The position numbers and the translations under genes are program-made. Below the pieces are notes generated by a model. That model searched no databases, was not told where the DNA came from, and saw only the letters and a list, made by a program, of their open reading frames with translations. From an uncultured Methanomassiliicoccales archaeon (GTDB lineage: Archaea > Thermoplasmatota > Thermoplasmata > SG8-5): a stretch of DNA of 6,063 bases. This document shows positions 1 to 5,945 of this stretch, one piece after another (positions within the stretch are counted from its first letter, which is position 1; each line of letters starts with the position of its first letter). The stretch is from positions 1-6,063 of the forward strand of contig CALKWP010000143.1 of the NCBI GenBank assembly GCA_938004075.1, given 5' to 3'.

Positions 1-39
1 ACATCTACACTCTTTCCCTACACGACGCTCTTCCGATCT
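1..39. other. Illumina sequencing adapter left at contig end (not genomic)
   Basis: From base 3 to 39 the sequence equals the 3' portion of the Illumina P5/TruSeq universal adapter, ending in the characteristic GCTCTTCCGATCT. Base 2 differs from the adapter. Its reverse complement reads as the peptide GRASCRERV, a known signature of adapter-contaminated protein records. Genomic sequence therefore begins at about base 40. The adapter happens to be open in the reading frame of the following acetyltransferase gene, so a gene caller could wrongly extend that protein into it. Confidence 0.97.
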
Positions 40-40
40 G

Positions 41-448
41 GCACACACACGCTCGGACATCGATTCCGCGAAATCTGTTCGGCTCGCGGTTTTCGTGGGC
101 GAGCAGAACGTGCCAATGGACATCGAGATGGATGAGTACGATTCGGTCGCAATCCACATGGTCTGCCTTCTGGACGGCAGAGTTGTTGGAACAGGCCGCC
201 TGGTCAGAATGCCTGATGGGATGAAGCTTGGCAGGGTTGCGGTGCTTCGGGAGCACAGGGGCAAGGGCCTCGGCGCCGGGATTGTGAAATGGCTTCTCGG
301 AAAGGCCAGGGAGTTGGGGGCAAAGTCCGTTTACGCCAATGTCCAGATTGGCGCAAGGGAATTCTATGAAAAGCTGGGCTTTCGTTCATCCGGTAAAATT
401 TTCATTGAAGCCAACATAGAACATATCAAGATGGCGCTTGAGCTCTGA
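41..448 (+). CDS. GNAT-family N-acetyltransferase, 5'-truncated at the contig edge
   Basis: This is the C-terminal part (135 codons plus TGA) of a GNAT acetyltransferase, which moves an acetyl group from acetyl-CoA to an amine; the substrate cannot be told. The frame is open through the left edge. The segment VRLAVFVGEQNVP followed by an acidic stretch (EMDEYD) is the conserved N-terminal helix region of this subgroup, so the GTG at 95 is an internal valine and not the start; probably only about 5-12 residues are missing. Motif A is clear: strand GRVAVL, then REHRGKGLGA, which contains the acetyl-CoA pyrophosphate-binding R-x-x-G-x-G loop, then a helix. Motif B follows as REFYEKLGF, and the C-terminus has the usual glycine, His and Met pattern (GKIFIEANIEHIKMAL). 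The 111-bp gap and the promoter ahead of ppdK suggest it is not in an operon with that gene. Family is certain, function is not. Confidence 0.9.
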   Translation, partial: AHTRSDIDSAKSVRLAVFVGEQNVPMDIEMDEYDSVAIHMVCLLDGRVVGTGRLVRMPDGMKLGRVAVLREHRGKGLGAGIVKWLLGKARELGAKSVYANVQIGAREFYEKLGFRSSGKIFIEANIEHIKMALEL

Positions 449-511
449 GCATTCACATAGTGTTACGCCATCATGGGACGCACCCCGTCAATTTGCCATA
501 TCTTTAGTGCC

Positions 512-522
512 AACATATTAAT
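512..522 (+). promoter_or_regulatory. Putative archaeal TATA box for ppdK
   Basis: AACATATTAAT lies in the AT-richer part of the 111-bp gap before ppdK. Placing transcription start about 25 nt downstream (about 543) gives a short leader of about 17 nt that includes the Shine-Dalgarno. A second AT-rich candidate, CATATCTTTA at about 497-506, would give a longer leader. No transcript data, so this is inference from spacing. Confidence 0.45.
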
Positions 523-547
523 CCCACTTATCATTTCCCCCGGAAAA

Positions 548-552
548 TGAGG
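548..552 (+). promoter_or_regulatory. Shine-Dalgarno for ppdK
   Basis: TGAGG, followed by 7 nt (AATATCC) and the ATG at 560, is complementary to the CCTCC anti-SD core found in archaeal 16S rRNA. It supports the chosen ppdK start. It also sets ppdK apart from the other starts in this window, which look leaderless. Confidence 0.6.
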
Positions 553-559
553 AATATCC

Positions 560-3307
560 ATGTCTGAAAAACACGTCTATCTCTTCGCGGAAGGGAACGG
601 AAAGATGAAGGAACTGCTCGGCGGAAAGGGAGCCAACCTGGCTGAGATGACCCGGATAGGGCTGAACGTGCCCCCCGGATTCATAATCACCACCGAGGTC
701 TGCAACCTTTACATGAAGTCCGGAAGAAAGCTTCCCAAGACGCTCAACGCCCAGGTCAAAGCTTCCATGAAGCACCTGGAAAAGCAGACCGGCAAGGGTT
801 TTGGCGACATGAAGAAGCCACTGCTTGTTTCGGTCCGTTCCGGCTCCAGGGTATCGATGCCTGGGATGATGGACACCATTCTCAACCTCGGCCTCAATGA
901 TAAGACCGTCATCGCCCTGGCCAAGGCGACGAACAACGAGCGTTTCGCATGGGACTGCTACCGCAGGTTCATCCAGATGTACGGCGACGTGGTGATGGGC
1001 GTGCAGAAGCTTCCGACCGAAGACCACGAACCCTTCGAAACCGTCATTCACACTTTGAAGCAGAATAAGTACAGGAAAGATATCGAGGACACCAGGCTGA
1101 CTGCCGGCGACATCAAGGAACTGGTCGCTCTGTTCAAAGTACTTATCAAGAAGCGCACCGGCAAGGAGTTCCCGACCGATCCCTGGGACCAGCTGAACGG
1201 CGCGATTGCAGCGGTGTTCGACTCATGGATGAACGACCGCGCCGTGGTTTACAGGCGCAAATACGGCTACCCGTCCGACTGGGGGACCGCAGTTAACGTG
1301 CAGACAATGGTATTCGGCAACACCGGCGATGAGTCCGGTTCCGGAGTCGCATTCACCCGCAACCCCGCGAACGGCGCCAAGGAGTTCTACGGAGAATTCC
1401 TCATGAATGCCCAGGGCGAGGACGTTGTCGCGGGAGTGCGCACCCCCGAGCCAGTGGCAAATCTGAAGATTGTCATGCCATCCGCATATAAAGAACTTGA
1501 TCGCATCCGCAATGTCCTGGAGAAGCACTTCAGGGACGTCCAGGACTTCGAATTCACAATAGAGGACGGAAAAGTCTACATGCTCCAGACAAGGAACGGC
1601 AAGCGCACCGCAATGGCCGCGCTGAAATTCTCCATGGACATGGTCGACGAGAAACTCATTGACTGGAAAACCGCCATCAAGCTCAACCCGGCTGACCAGC
1701 TGGACCAGCTTCTTGCGCCGGTGTTCGACCTGGCAGAGATCAAGAAGAGCAAGGCGGTGGCGAATGGTCTTCCTGCCGGCCCCGGGGCGGCATGCGGAAA
1801 GATCTGCCTCAACGCTGACAGGGCGGCAGCCATGGCAGAGAAAGGCGAGAAGGTACTGCTGGTTCGCGCCGAGACCTCCCCGGAAGACCTTAGAGGCATG
1901 ATTGCAGCCGAGGGAATACTCACGGCCAAGGGCGGCGTGTCATCCCACGCGGCGCTGGTCGCCAGGCAGATGGGAAAGGTCTGCATCTGCGGAGCGGGCG
2001 CGCTTGACATAAATTACGACAAGAAAACGGTCAGCGTGGCTGGAAAAACGTTCAAGGAAGGCGAATTCCTTTCAATCGATGGAACCGCAGGAACGGTCTA
2101 TGCTGGTGCCATAAAAACCGCGCCATCGGAGATCATTGCCGGACTTCTCCATGACGACAAGGCCGCCAGGAAGACGGAGAAATTCAGGCAGTTCCAGCAG
2201 CTCATGGACTGGTGCTCGAAAGTGACCCGGTTGAACGTCCGCACCAATGCCGACAATCCCGAGCAAACAAGGAACGCGGTCGCGTTCGGCGCCCAGGGCA
2301 TCGGCCTCTGCAGGACCGAGCACATGTTCTTCGAAGGGGACCGCATAGACGCAATGAGGGAAATGATTCTGGCTGAAAATGTCAAGGACAGGAAGAAAGC
2401 CCTTGACAAGATACTTCCATACCAGAGGGGCGATTTCGAGGGCATTTTCATTGCCCTGAACGGCTACCCGGCAACCATCAGGCTCCTGGACCCGCCGCTG
2501 CATGAGTTCCTTCCGCACACACCAGACCAGCAGAAGGCGCTGTCCAAGAAAACCGGAATCCCGGTCGCCAAGATTCAGCAGCGCGTGGAGCAGCTTCACG
2601 AGTTCAACCCGATGCTGGGCCACCGCGGCTGCCGGCTGGGCATCGCCTACCCGGAGATAACCGAGATGCAGGCCAGGGCCATATTCGAAGCGGCTGCAAA
2701 GGTCGCCAAGAAGAAGATAAAGGTCAACCCGGAAGTCATGATACCTCTTGTTGGATTCGCCAGGGAGTTCGAGCTCCAGGCTGAGATAGTCCGCAGGGTC
2801 GCAACCCAGGTGATGGCGGAGCAGAAGGTGAAATTCGATTACCTTGTGGGCACCATGATCGAGATACCCAGAGGCGCGCTGACCGCCGATGAGATAGCAA
2901 ACACCGCGGAGTTCTTCAGCTTCGGCACGAACGACCTCACCCAGACGGGCATGGGCATCAGCAGGGACGACATGGGTGGATTCCTCGGGGTATACACCGA
3001 GAATGAAGTCTTCAAGGGCAATCCGTTCGCTACCCTGGATGTCACCGGCATAGGCCAGCTCATGCAGATTGCAGTCACCAAAGGCCGCAGCACCAGGCCC
3101 AACATAAAATTGGGAATATGCGGCGAGCATGGAGGCGACCCCCAGTCGGTCCATTTCTGCCACAAGCTTGGACTGAATTACGTGAGCTGCTCCCCCTTCA
3201 GGGTGCCGGTCGCAAGGCTGGCTGCAGCGCAGGCCGCGCTGGCTGACGAGAAGCCGGCAGCCAAGAAGGCGCCTGCGAAGAAAGCTGCCAGGAAATCCAG
3301 CAAATGA
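560..3307 (+). CDS. ppdK: Pyruvate, phosphate dikinase (PPDK)
   Basis: PPDK catalyses ATP + phosphate + pyruvate <-> AMP + pyrophosphate + phosphoenolpyruvate in the cytoplasm, serving glycolysis or gluconeogenesis in archaea. The 915-aa protein shows all three functional parts. The N-terminal ATP-grasp region has GGKGANLAEM (Lys23), SVRSGSRVSMPGMMDT (Arg93) and LQTRNGKRTA (Arg345). The central phosphohistidine domain has GGVSSHAALVAR, with His463 as the swinging phospho-carrier. The C-terminal TIM barrel has LCRTEHMFF (Arg585), RLLDPPLHEF (Arg641), MIEIPR (Glu768), SFGTNDLTQ (Asp792, metal ligand) and LGICGEHGG (Cys854, acid/base). These match the known active-site residues of the Clostridium symbiosum enzyme, so activity is expected. 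The start is supported by a Shine-Dalgarno and the typical N-terminus VYLFAEGN. Two oddities: Ser replaces the usual Thr two residues before the catalytic His, and a basic tail (about 896-915) extends beyond the usual family end at AAAQAAL. It stands alone, with its own promoter and terminator. Confidence 0.98.
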   Translation: MSEKHVYLFAEGNGKMKELLGGKGANLAEMTRIGLNVPPGFIITTEVCNLYMKSGRKLPKTLNAQVKASMKHLEKQTGKGFGDMKKPLLVSVRSGSRVSMPGMMDTILNLGLNDKTVIALAKATNNERFAWDCYRRFIQMYGDVVMGVQKLPTEDHEPFETVIHTLKQNKYRKDIEDTRLTAGDIKELVALFKVLIKKRTGKEFPTDPWDQLNGAIAAVFDSWMNDRAVVYRRKYGYPSDWGTAVNVQTMVFGNTGDESGSGVAFTRNPANGAKEFYGEFLMNAQGEDVVAGVRTPEPVANLKIVMPSAYKELDRIRNVLEKHFRDVQDFEFTIEDGKVYMLQTRNGKRTAMAALKFSMDMVDEKLIDWKTAIKLNPADQLDQLLAPVFDLAEIKKSKAVANGLPAGPGAACGKICLNADRAAAMAEKGEKVLLVRAETSPEDLRGMIAAEGILTAKGGVSSHAALVARQMGKVCICGAGALDINYDKKTVSVAGKTFKEGEFLSIDGTAGTVYAGAIKTAPSEIIAGLLHDDKAARKTEKFRQFQQLMDWCSKVTRLNVRTNADNPEQTRNAVAFGAQGIGLCRTEHMFFEGDRIDAMREMILAENVKDRKKALDKILPYQRGDFEGIFIALNGYPATIRLLDPPLHEFLPHTPDQQKALSKKTGIPVAKIQQRVEQLHEFNPMLGHRGCRLGIAYPEITEMQARAIFEAAAKVAKKKIKVNPEVMIPLVGFAREFELQAEIVRRVATQVMAEQKVKFDYLVGTMIEIPRGALTADEIANTAEFFSFGTNDLTQTGMGISRDDMGGFLGVYTENEVFKGNPFATLDVTGIGQLMQIAVTKGRSTRPNIKLGICGEHGGDPQSVHFCHKLGLNYVSCSPFRVPVARLAAAQAALADEKPAAKKAPAKKAARKSSK

Positions 3308-3311
3308 GCCG

Positions 3312-3355
3312 CAAAAATGCCCTCTCTCTGTGACGGAGGGCATCCATTTCATTTT
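3312..3355. terminator. Probable bidirectional terminator between convergent genes
   Basis: An 8-bp perfect stem (ATGCCCTC at 3317-3324 with GAGGGCAT at 3336-3343, extendable by a G-U pair) encloses an 11-nt loop. On the + strand it is followed by T-rich CCATTTCATTTT (3344-3355); on the - strand it is followed by TTTTT (complement of 3313-3317). It begins 9 bases after the ppdK stop codon and 36 bases beyond the stop of the opposing zinc-ribbon gene, the expected place for a shared terminator. Archaeal termination depends mainly on the T-tract, so the role of the stem is inferred. Confidence 0.7.
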
Positions 3356-3378
3356 AATCCGAGGAATCAACGATAAAA

Positions 3379-3681
3379 TCATGCGCCTAGGTCGCCATCC
3401 AACTGGCGCCTGGCGTCCTTGCTCATAGCCAGCTCCTCTTCCCACTGCTCCAGCGTATCCAGGGTTTCCTTCAATTGCCTCAGGCAATCTATGCAGACCC
3501 ACTGCTTCCCGATGAGCTTGCCCGGAGTCTTGCGGTAGCAAATAGCTCCGCACATCCAGCATGCGTTCATCTCCTTGGTGCGGTGCTCGGCATACGCTTC
3601 CATCTTCCGGCCTTCGACAATGCTCTCGATGACCATTCTGCGCCTTGCATTGTCTGCCTCTGCCGCGGGCTGCTTTGGCAT
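3379..3681 (-). CDS. Small zinc-ribbon-like protein of unknown function
   Basis: This 100-aa protein belongs to no family I recognise. Two CxxC knuckles, CWMC (Cys41, Cys44) and CIDC (Cys63, Cys66), are separated by 18 residues containing a further Cys48 and the basic stretch YRKTPGKLIGKQW. This spacing fits a single zinc-ribbon or treble-clef-like site. A charged N-terminal helix with many Arg, Lys and Glu (about 10-38) precedes it. A Leu/Glu-rich helix, possibly a coiled coil (about 67-92), follows and suggests oligomerisation or a protein partner. There is no signal peptide or membrane segment. The first ATG is favoured because a TATA-like box sits about 25 nt upstream, as for a leaderless mRNA; internal Met16 and Met27 are alternatives. 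It follows arcS on the same strand after 42 bp but seems to have its own promoter. Nucleic-acid binding or a scaffold role is conceivable, but nothing here proves it. Confidence 0.75.
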   Translation of the reverse strand: MPKQPAAEADNARRRMVIESIVEGRKMEAYAEHRTKEMNACWMCGAICYRKTPGKLIGKQWVCIDCLRQLKETLDTLEQWEEELAMSKDARRQLDGDLGA

Positions 3682-3701
3682 AAATCCATGTATATTGTCA
3701 A

Positions 3702-3710
3702 GATATAAAG
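3702..3710 (-). promoter_or_regulatory. TATA box of the zinc-ribbon gene (leaderless type)
   Basis: Read on the - strand, CTTTATATC is preceded by the A/T-rich ACAAATTT, which could serve as a TFB recognition element. Its centre is about 25 nt from the ATG at 3681, so transcription would begin at or next to the start codon. No Shine-Dalgarno lies in the 42-bp gap, in agreement with leaderless translation. Confidence 0.65.
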
Positions 3711-3723
3711 AAATTTGTATTCG

Positions 3724-5448
3724 TTACCGTGCTTTATGCCGGACCCGGACCGCCTCTCCGCGAATGGACTGGGTCATCTCCTCGCCGGACATCCTGGCAG
3801 TTCCCGAGGCGACCGCCTCCCCGTTCCTGACGATGACCACCTCATCCCCCACCCGAATCTCCGGGCTGGCGGATGAAACCCCAACAGCGAACAGATTGCC
3901 AGTGATCTCGAAGTTCTCGATATTCACAGCATGAATCCCGGCTTCAGCCATCAACCTGGCGCCATCGATAGTTGGCACCAGCATTCCATTGGCCTGGGAG
4001 ATGGTAGCGAACTGCAGCTTCTTCCTGACCACTTTGACCTGGGGGAACCGGCCAGCCATTGCGCATTCTGAGAATATCTCCCTTGCGGCAGGCCCGAACT
4101 GGAACGCGGCCATGCTGGCAATCTCCTCGGATGCGCGATTCTTCCACCCGGAGCCGGTTCCGCCAATCTCGCCCAGAGCCCTGGTCAGATTTCTCAGGGA
4201 CTCGTCGGAGGTTGGCGAGCCAACTGCTGTTTTCCGGAAGTCCAGGTCATCCAGGAGCCCGTCACCAAGATGATTTATTATGAATTTGTATTTATTTTTA
4301 TTTAAATATTTATGTAATAAATTATTAATCATAATCTTCTCGTCCTCGAACCAGTGGCCAGTCACGGGAATGTCGTAATGCTGGGCCGGGTAGAACAACT
4401 CCAGCTCCCTGGGCACCAGTCCCACCGGGGATGTCACGATCACCTCATGGACCCGCGGCGCGGCGCCGCTCTCCGAGATGGCCTGCGCGAAGAAACCGTG
4501 GCTCTTTGAACTCGAATAAGGTTTCTTGGCTGAACATGGCAGCAACACCAGGATATCAGGCGTCGGCGGCTTTTCATACCTCTCGATCACGCGATTCCTG
4601 AATCTCACGATATCGGGTCGTCCGAGGGCCAGCCTGGTAGTCGCCGCAAAATTAGTAGAGACAACCGGGGCGCGTTCTTCCTGGTAATCGAAATGGTGCA
4701 TGTCCAGATGCCTGAGCATCTCCACAAGTTTCGGCGAGGTCTTGGCCCGGTATTCTATATGCTCCCGAATCGTTCCGCGCATAATCTTCGCACGCGTTCG
4801 CATGAGTTCCGAATGCAATGCAATCAGATTGTGCTGGTATGTTCCCATCTCGCCTGCGCAGGCCTTGCAGGAGCAGTACTCGTCGCCGGCATCGGATATC
4901 ACACCATCCTGCGTCATGAATCTGCCCTGCCCGGACAGCAGCGCAACCCGGGCGGTGTCCACGATGTCAATCCCCATGTACCCGAGCAATGCCACATTGT
5001 TCGGGAGCGCAACACCTGGCAGATAGAGCGCCGCAGCATAGCCAATTGCCCCCCTCACCCTGACAAGCACGTCTATAAATATCTTCGCATTTTGATATAA
5101 TTCAATTGAATTTTCTAAAATGAATATATCTATCTGGCCTCTGAGCTCTTTAATTTTTTCAATGTCCGTTTCCGGCCTCAGAATGCATATTTTTCCATCG
5201 ATTCTCGGGTCTTTTTCCGTGTTCCTTGAGGACGGAAATCCCGAGTAGCCAGGAATGCGAACCGGTGCAGCGCCTGAAACTGACAGCTCAAGATCCCTGC
5301 CTGCCGGGCGGAGCCTCGCTTCGGAATGCTCCGGCGCCGGAAACCTTCCTGTATCCAGATAAAGAATGCCCGGGGTCTGCAGCTGCCAGCCATCGCCGGA
5401 CAATTTTCCGGTTCTGCCGCAGCCCGACCTACTTATCGCTTCAAACAT
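3724..5448 (-). CDS. arcS: Archaeosine synthase (ArcS, TgtA2-type)
   Basis: ArcS acts on tRNA after archaeal TGT has put preQ0 at position 15 of the D-loop, converting it toward archaeosine (G+). It was first described as an amidotransferase; later work indicates that it adds lysine to preQ0, which the radical-SAM partner RaSEA then cleaves. The 574-aa protein begins MFEAISRSGCGRTGKL, as family members do. The N-terminal TGT-like barrel carries the zinc site CSCKAC (Cys192, Cys194, Cys197) with His206 in YQHN. The ArcS-specific motif PCx3KPYx2Sx2H is intact at residues 304-317 (PCSAKKPYSSSKSH), which separates it from TgtA. The C-terminal part from about 472 is a PUA RNA-binding domain (KVVRKKLQFATISQANGMLV, then VGDEVVIVRNGE). 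A TATA-like box suggests a leaderless mRNA. Two AT-rich patches (residues about 106-126 and 371-392) use codons unlike the rest of the gene. Neither tgtA nor raSEA is in the window. Confidence 0.95.
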   Translation of the reverse strand: MFEAISRSGCGRTGKLSGDGWQLQTPGILYLDTGRFPAPEHSEARLRPAGRDLELSVSGAAPVRIPGYSGFPSSRNTEKDPRIDGKICILRPETDIEKIKELRGQIDIFILENSIELYQNAKIFIDVLVRVRGAIGYAAALYLPGVALPNNVALLGYMGIDIVDTARVALLSGQGRFMTQDGVISDAGDEYCSCKACAGEMGTYQHNLIALHSELMRTRAKIMRGTIREHIEYRAKTSPKLVEMLRHLDMHHFDYQEERAPVVSTNFAATTRLALGRPDIVRFRNRVIERYEKPPTPDILVLLPCSAKKPYSSSKSHGFFAQAISESGAAPRVHEVIVTSPVGLVPRELELFYPAQHYDIPVTGHWFEDEKIMINNLLHKYLNKNKYKFIINHLGDGLLDDLDFRKTAVGSPTSDESLRNLTRALGEIGGTGSGWKNRASEEIASMAAFQFGPAAREIFSECAMAGRFPQVKVVRKKLQFATISQANGMLVPTIDGARLMAEAGIHAVNIENFEITGNLFAVGVSSASPEIRVGDEVVIVRNGEAVASGTARMSGEEMTQSIRGEAVRVRHKAR

Positions 5449-5470
5449 GGCCTCTCAATAGCCCTCTCTG

Positions 5471-5479
5471 GATATTAAT
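5471..5479 (-). promoter_or_regulatory. TATA box of arcS (leaderless type)
   Basis: On the - strand ATTAATATC lies with its centre 27 nt before the arcS ATG at 5448, the usual distance from an archaeal TATA box to the transcription start. A GAGAGG just before the ATG is only 2 nt from it, too close for a standard Shine-Dalgarno in a leader. A leaderless transcript is therefore the simplest reading. Confidence 0.6.
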
Positions 5480-5551
5480 GTTTCATCGCTTGCGAAAACA
5501 GGCCCCTGCCTGCTTACCGAAACTGTAGCGAACATGCAGGTGAACAGAAAA

Positions 5552-5560
5552 CATTAAATA
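5552..5560 (+). promoter_or_regulatory. TATA box of the 5S rRNA gene
   Basis: CATTAAATA, preceded by the purine-rich CAGAAAA, sits with its centre about 29 nt before the predicted 5' end of the 5S rRNA. This gives the 5S gene its own promoter, as expected for a copy separated from 16S and 23S. It is divergent from the arcS promoter about 75 bp away. Confidence 0.65.
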
Positions 5561-5584
5561 CAGAACGCCAATCAAGGAATCGGT

Positions 5585-5704
5585 TTGACGGTCATAGCGG
5601 TGGGGCCACACCTGGTCTCATTCCGAACCCAGAAGTTAAGCCCACCTGCGTTCTGCGTAGTACTGTGGTGCGAGAGCCCACGGAAAGCGCAGAACGCTGT
5701 CAGC
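5585..5704 (+). rRNA. rrf: 5S ribosomal RNA, stand-alone
   Basis: The approx. 120-nt segment has the conserved 5S core CATTCCGAACCCAGAAGTTAAG (5619-5640, written here as CATTCCGAAC and AGAAGTTAAG) and the loop-E elements AGTA and GGAAAG. Helix I can be drawn between TTGACGGT (5585-5592) and GCTGTCAG (5696-5703), eight pairs with G-U wobbles. The helix next to loop E is perfect: CGTTCTGCG (5649-5657 region) against CGCAGAACG (5688-5696 region). The GCGGTGGGG and GCCCACCTGC elements pair as in archaeal 5S. No 16S or 23S sequence is near, so the gene is unlinked from the main rRNA operon, as is known in Thermoplasma and some other archaea. Ends may be off by 2-3 nt. Confidence 0.95.
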
Positions 5705-5761
5705 CACTTTCTTCTTTTATTTCTCACTGCGCTGGATTACCCTCGGAAAAGAAGAAAGTGG
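5704..5761. repeat. Perfect 15-bp inverted repeat next to the 5S rRNA
   Basis: CCACTTTCTTCTTTT (5704-5718) is exactly complementary to AAAAGAAGAAAGTGG (5747-5761), with a 28-nt spacer. The left arm starts at the last bases of the 5S gene. One arm is pure pyrimidine apart from one A and the other nearly pure purine. As RNA it would form a long hairpin right after 5S. It could act in 3' processing or termination, or be a remnant of an element; none of these can be decided from the sequence. Confidence 0.8.
5708..5724 (+). terminator. T-rich 3' flank, probable 5S terminator
   Basis: The stretch TTTCTTCTTTTATTTCT begins 3-4 nt after the end of the 5S rRNA. Archaeal RNA polymerase terminates at such T-rich tracts without needing a hairpin. 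The tract is largely the left arm of the inverted repeat, so the two roles may overlap. Confidence 0.55.
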
Positions 5762-5916
5762 ACAGAAAGAAACCTCGGGTAACCCTGCTCGTTCGAAATT
5801 GCTAACATATGCCTCTCCGAGCCACATTTTCCGGGGTGTTCTCACGTTGATCTTCCGGCCTTGCCATTTTCAGTTTTTCAGGCTTTTTTCTCCTGATTCT
5901 GGTCGTCGCCCTACAT
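5762..5916. other. Intergenic stretch without a recognisable gene
   Basis: I find no convincing coding frame, tRNA or box C/D RNA here. Two T-runs on the + strand (5874-5878 and 5884-5889) could end any transcript reading through from the 5S side and so insulate the next gene. A - strand open frame crosses this region and the next gene's promoter, but it has low-complexity basic composition and no promoter, so it is not annotated. Confidence 0.5.
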
Positions 5917-5928
5917 AAAATATATATA
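5917..5928 (+). promoter_or_regulatory. TATA box of the right-edge membrane-protein gene
   Basis: AAAATATATATA lies about 25 nt (centre to start) ahead of the GTG at 5946 and is the strongest TATA-like sequence in the window. The spacing predicts transcription starting at the GTG itself. There is no Shine-Dalgarno between them. Confidence 0.65.
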
Positions 5929-5945
5929 TTTGTATCAATATTAGT

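Noticed and set aside
5..256. Open frame of 83 codons on the - strand
   Set aside because: Its C-terminus is translated adapter (GRASCRERV) and the rest is antisense to the conserved GNAT gene.
95..448. GTG at 95 as the start of the GNAT gene
   Set aside because: It lies inside the conserved VRLAVFVGEQNVP helix, and the reading frame with homologous-looking sequence continues upstream to the contig edge.
2072..3562. Long - strand open frame (496 codons) across ppdK and the 3' flank
   Set aside because: Antisense to a fully conserved PPDK; its composition is that of a shadow frame in a GC-rich gene, and it has no recognisable domain or promoter.
5464..5600. Bacterial origin of the window
   Set aside because: ArcS is confined essentially to archaea, the 5S fits the archaeal pattern, and promoters are TATA-type rather than -35/-10.
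5585..5782. Open frame of 65 codons on the + strand
   Set aside because: It coincides with the 5S rRNA gene and the inverted repeat.
5788..5805. TCGTTCGAAATTGC, resembling a tRNA T-arm
   Set aside because: The base at the C61 position is not C, the stem is weak, and no acceptor, D or anticodon arms can be drawn around it.
5840..5900. Possible box C/D sRNA (CTGA elements on both strands)
   Set aside because: No RTGATGA C box lies at a suitable distance on either strand.
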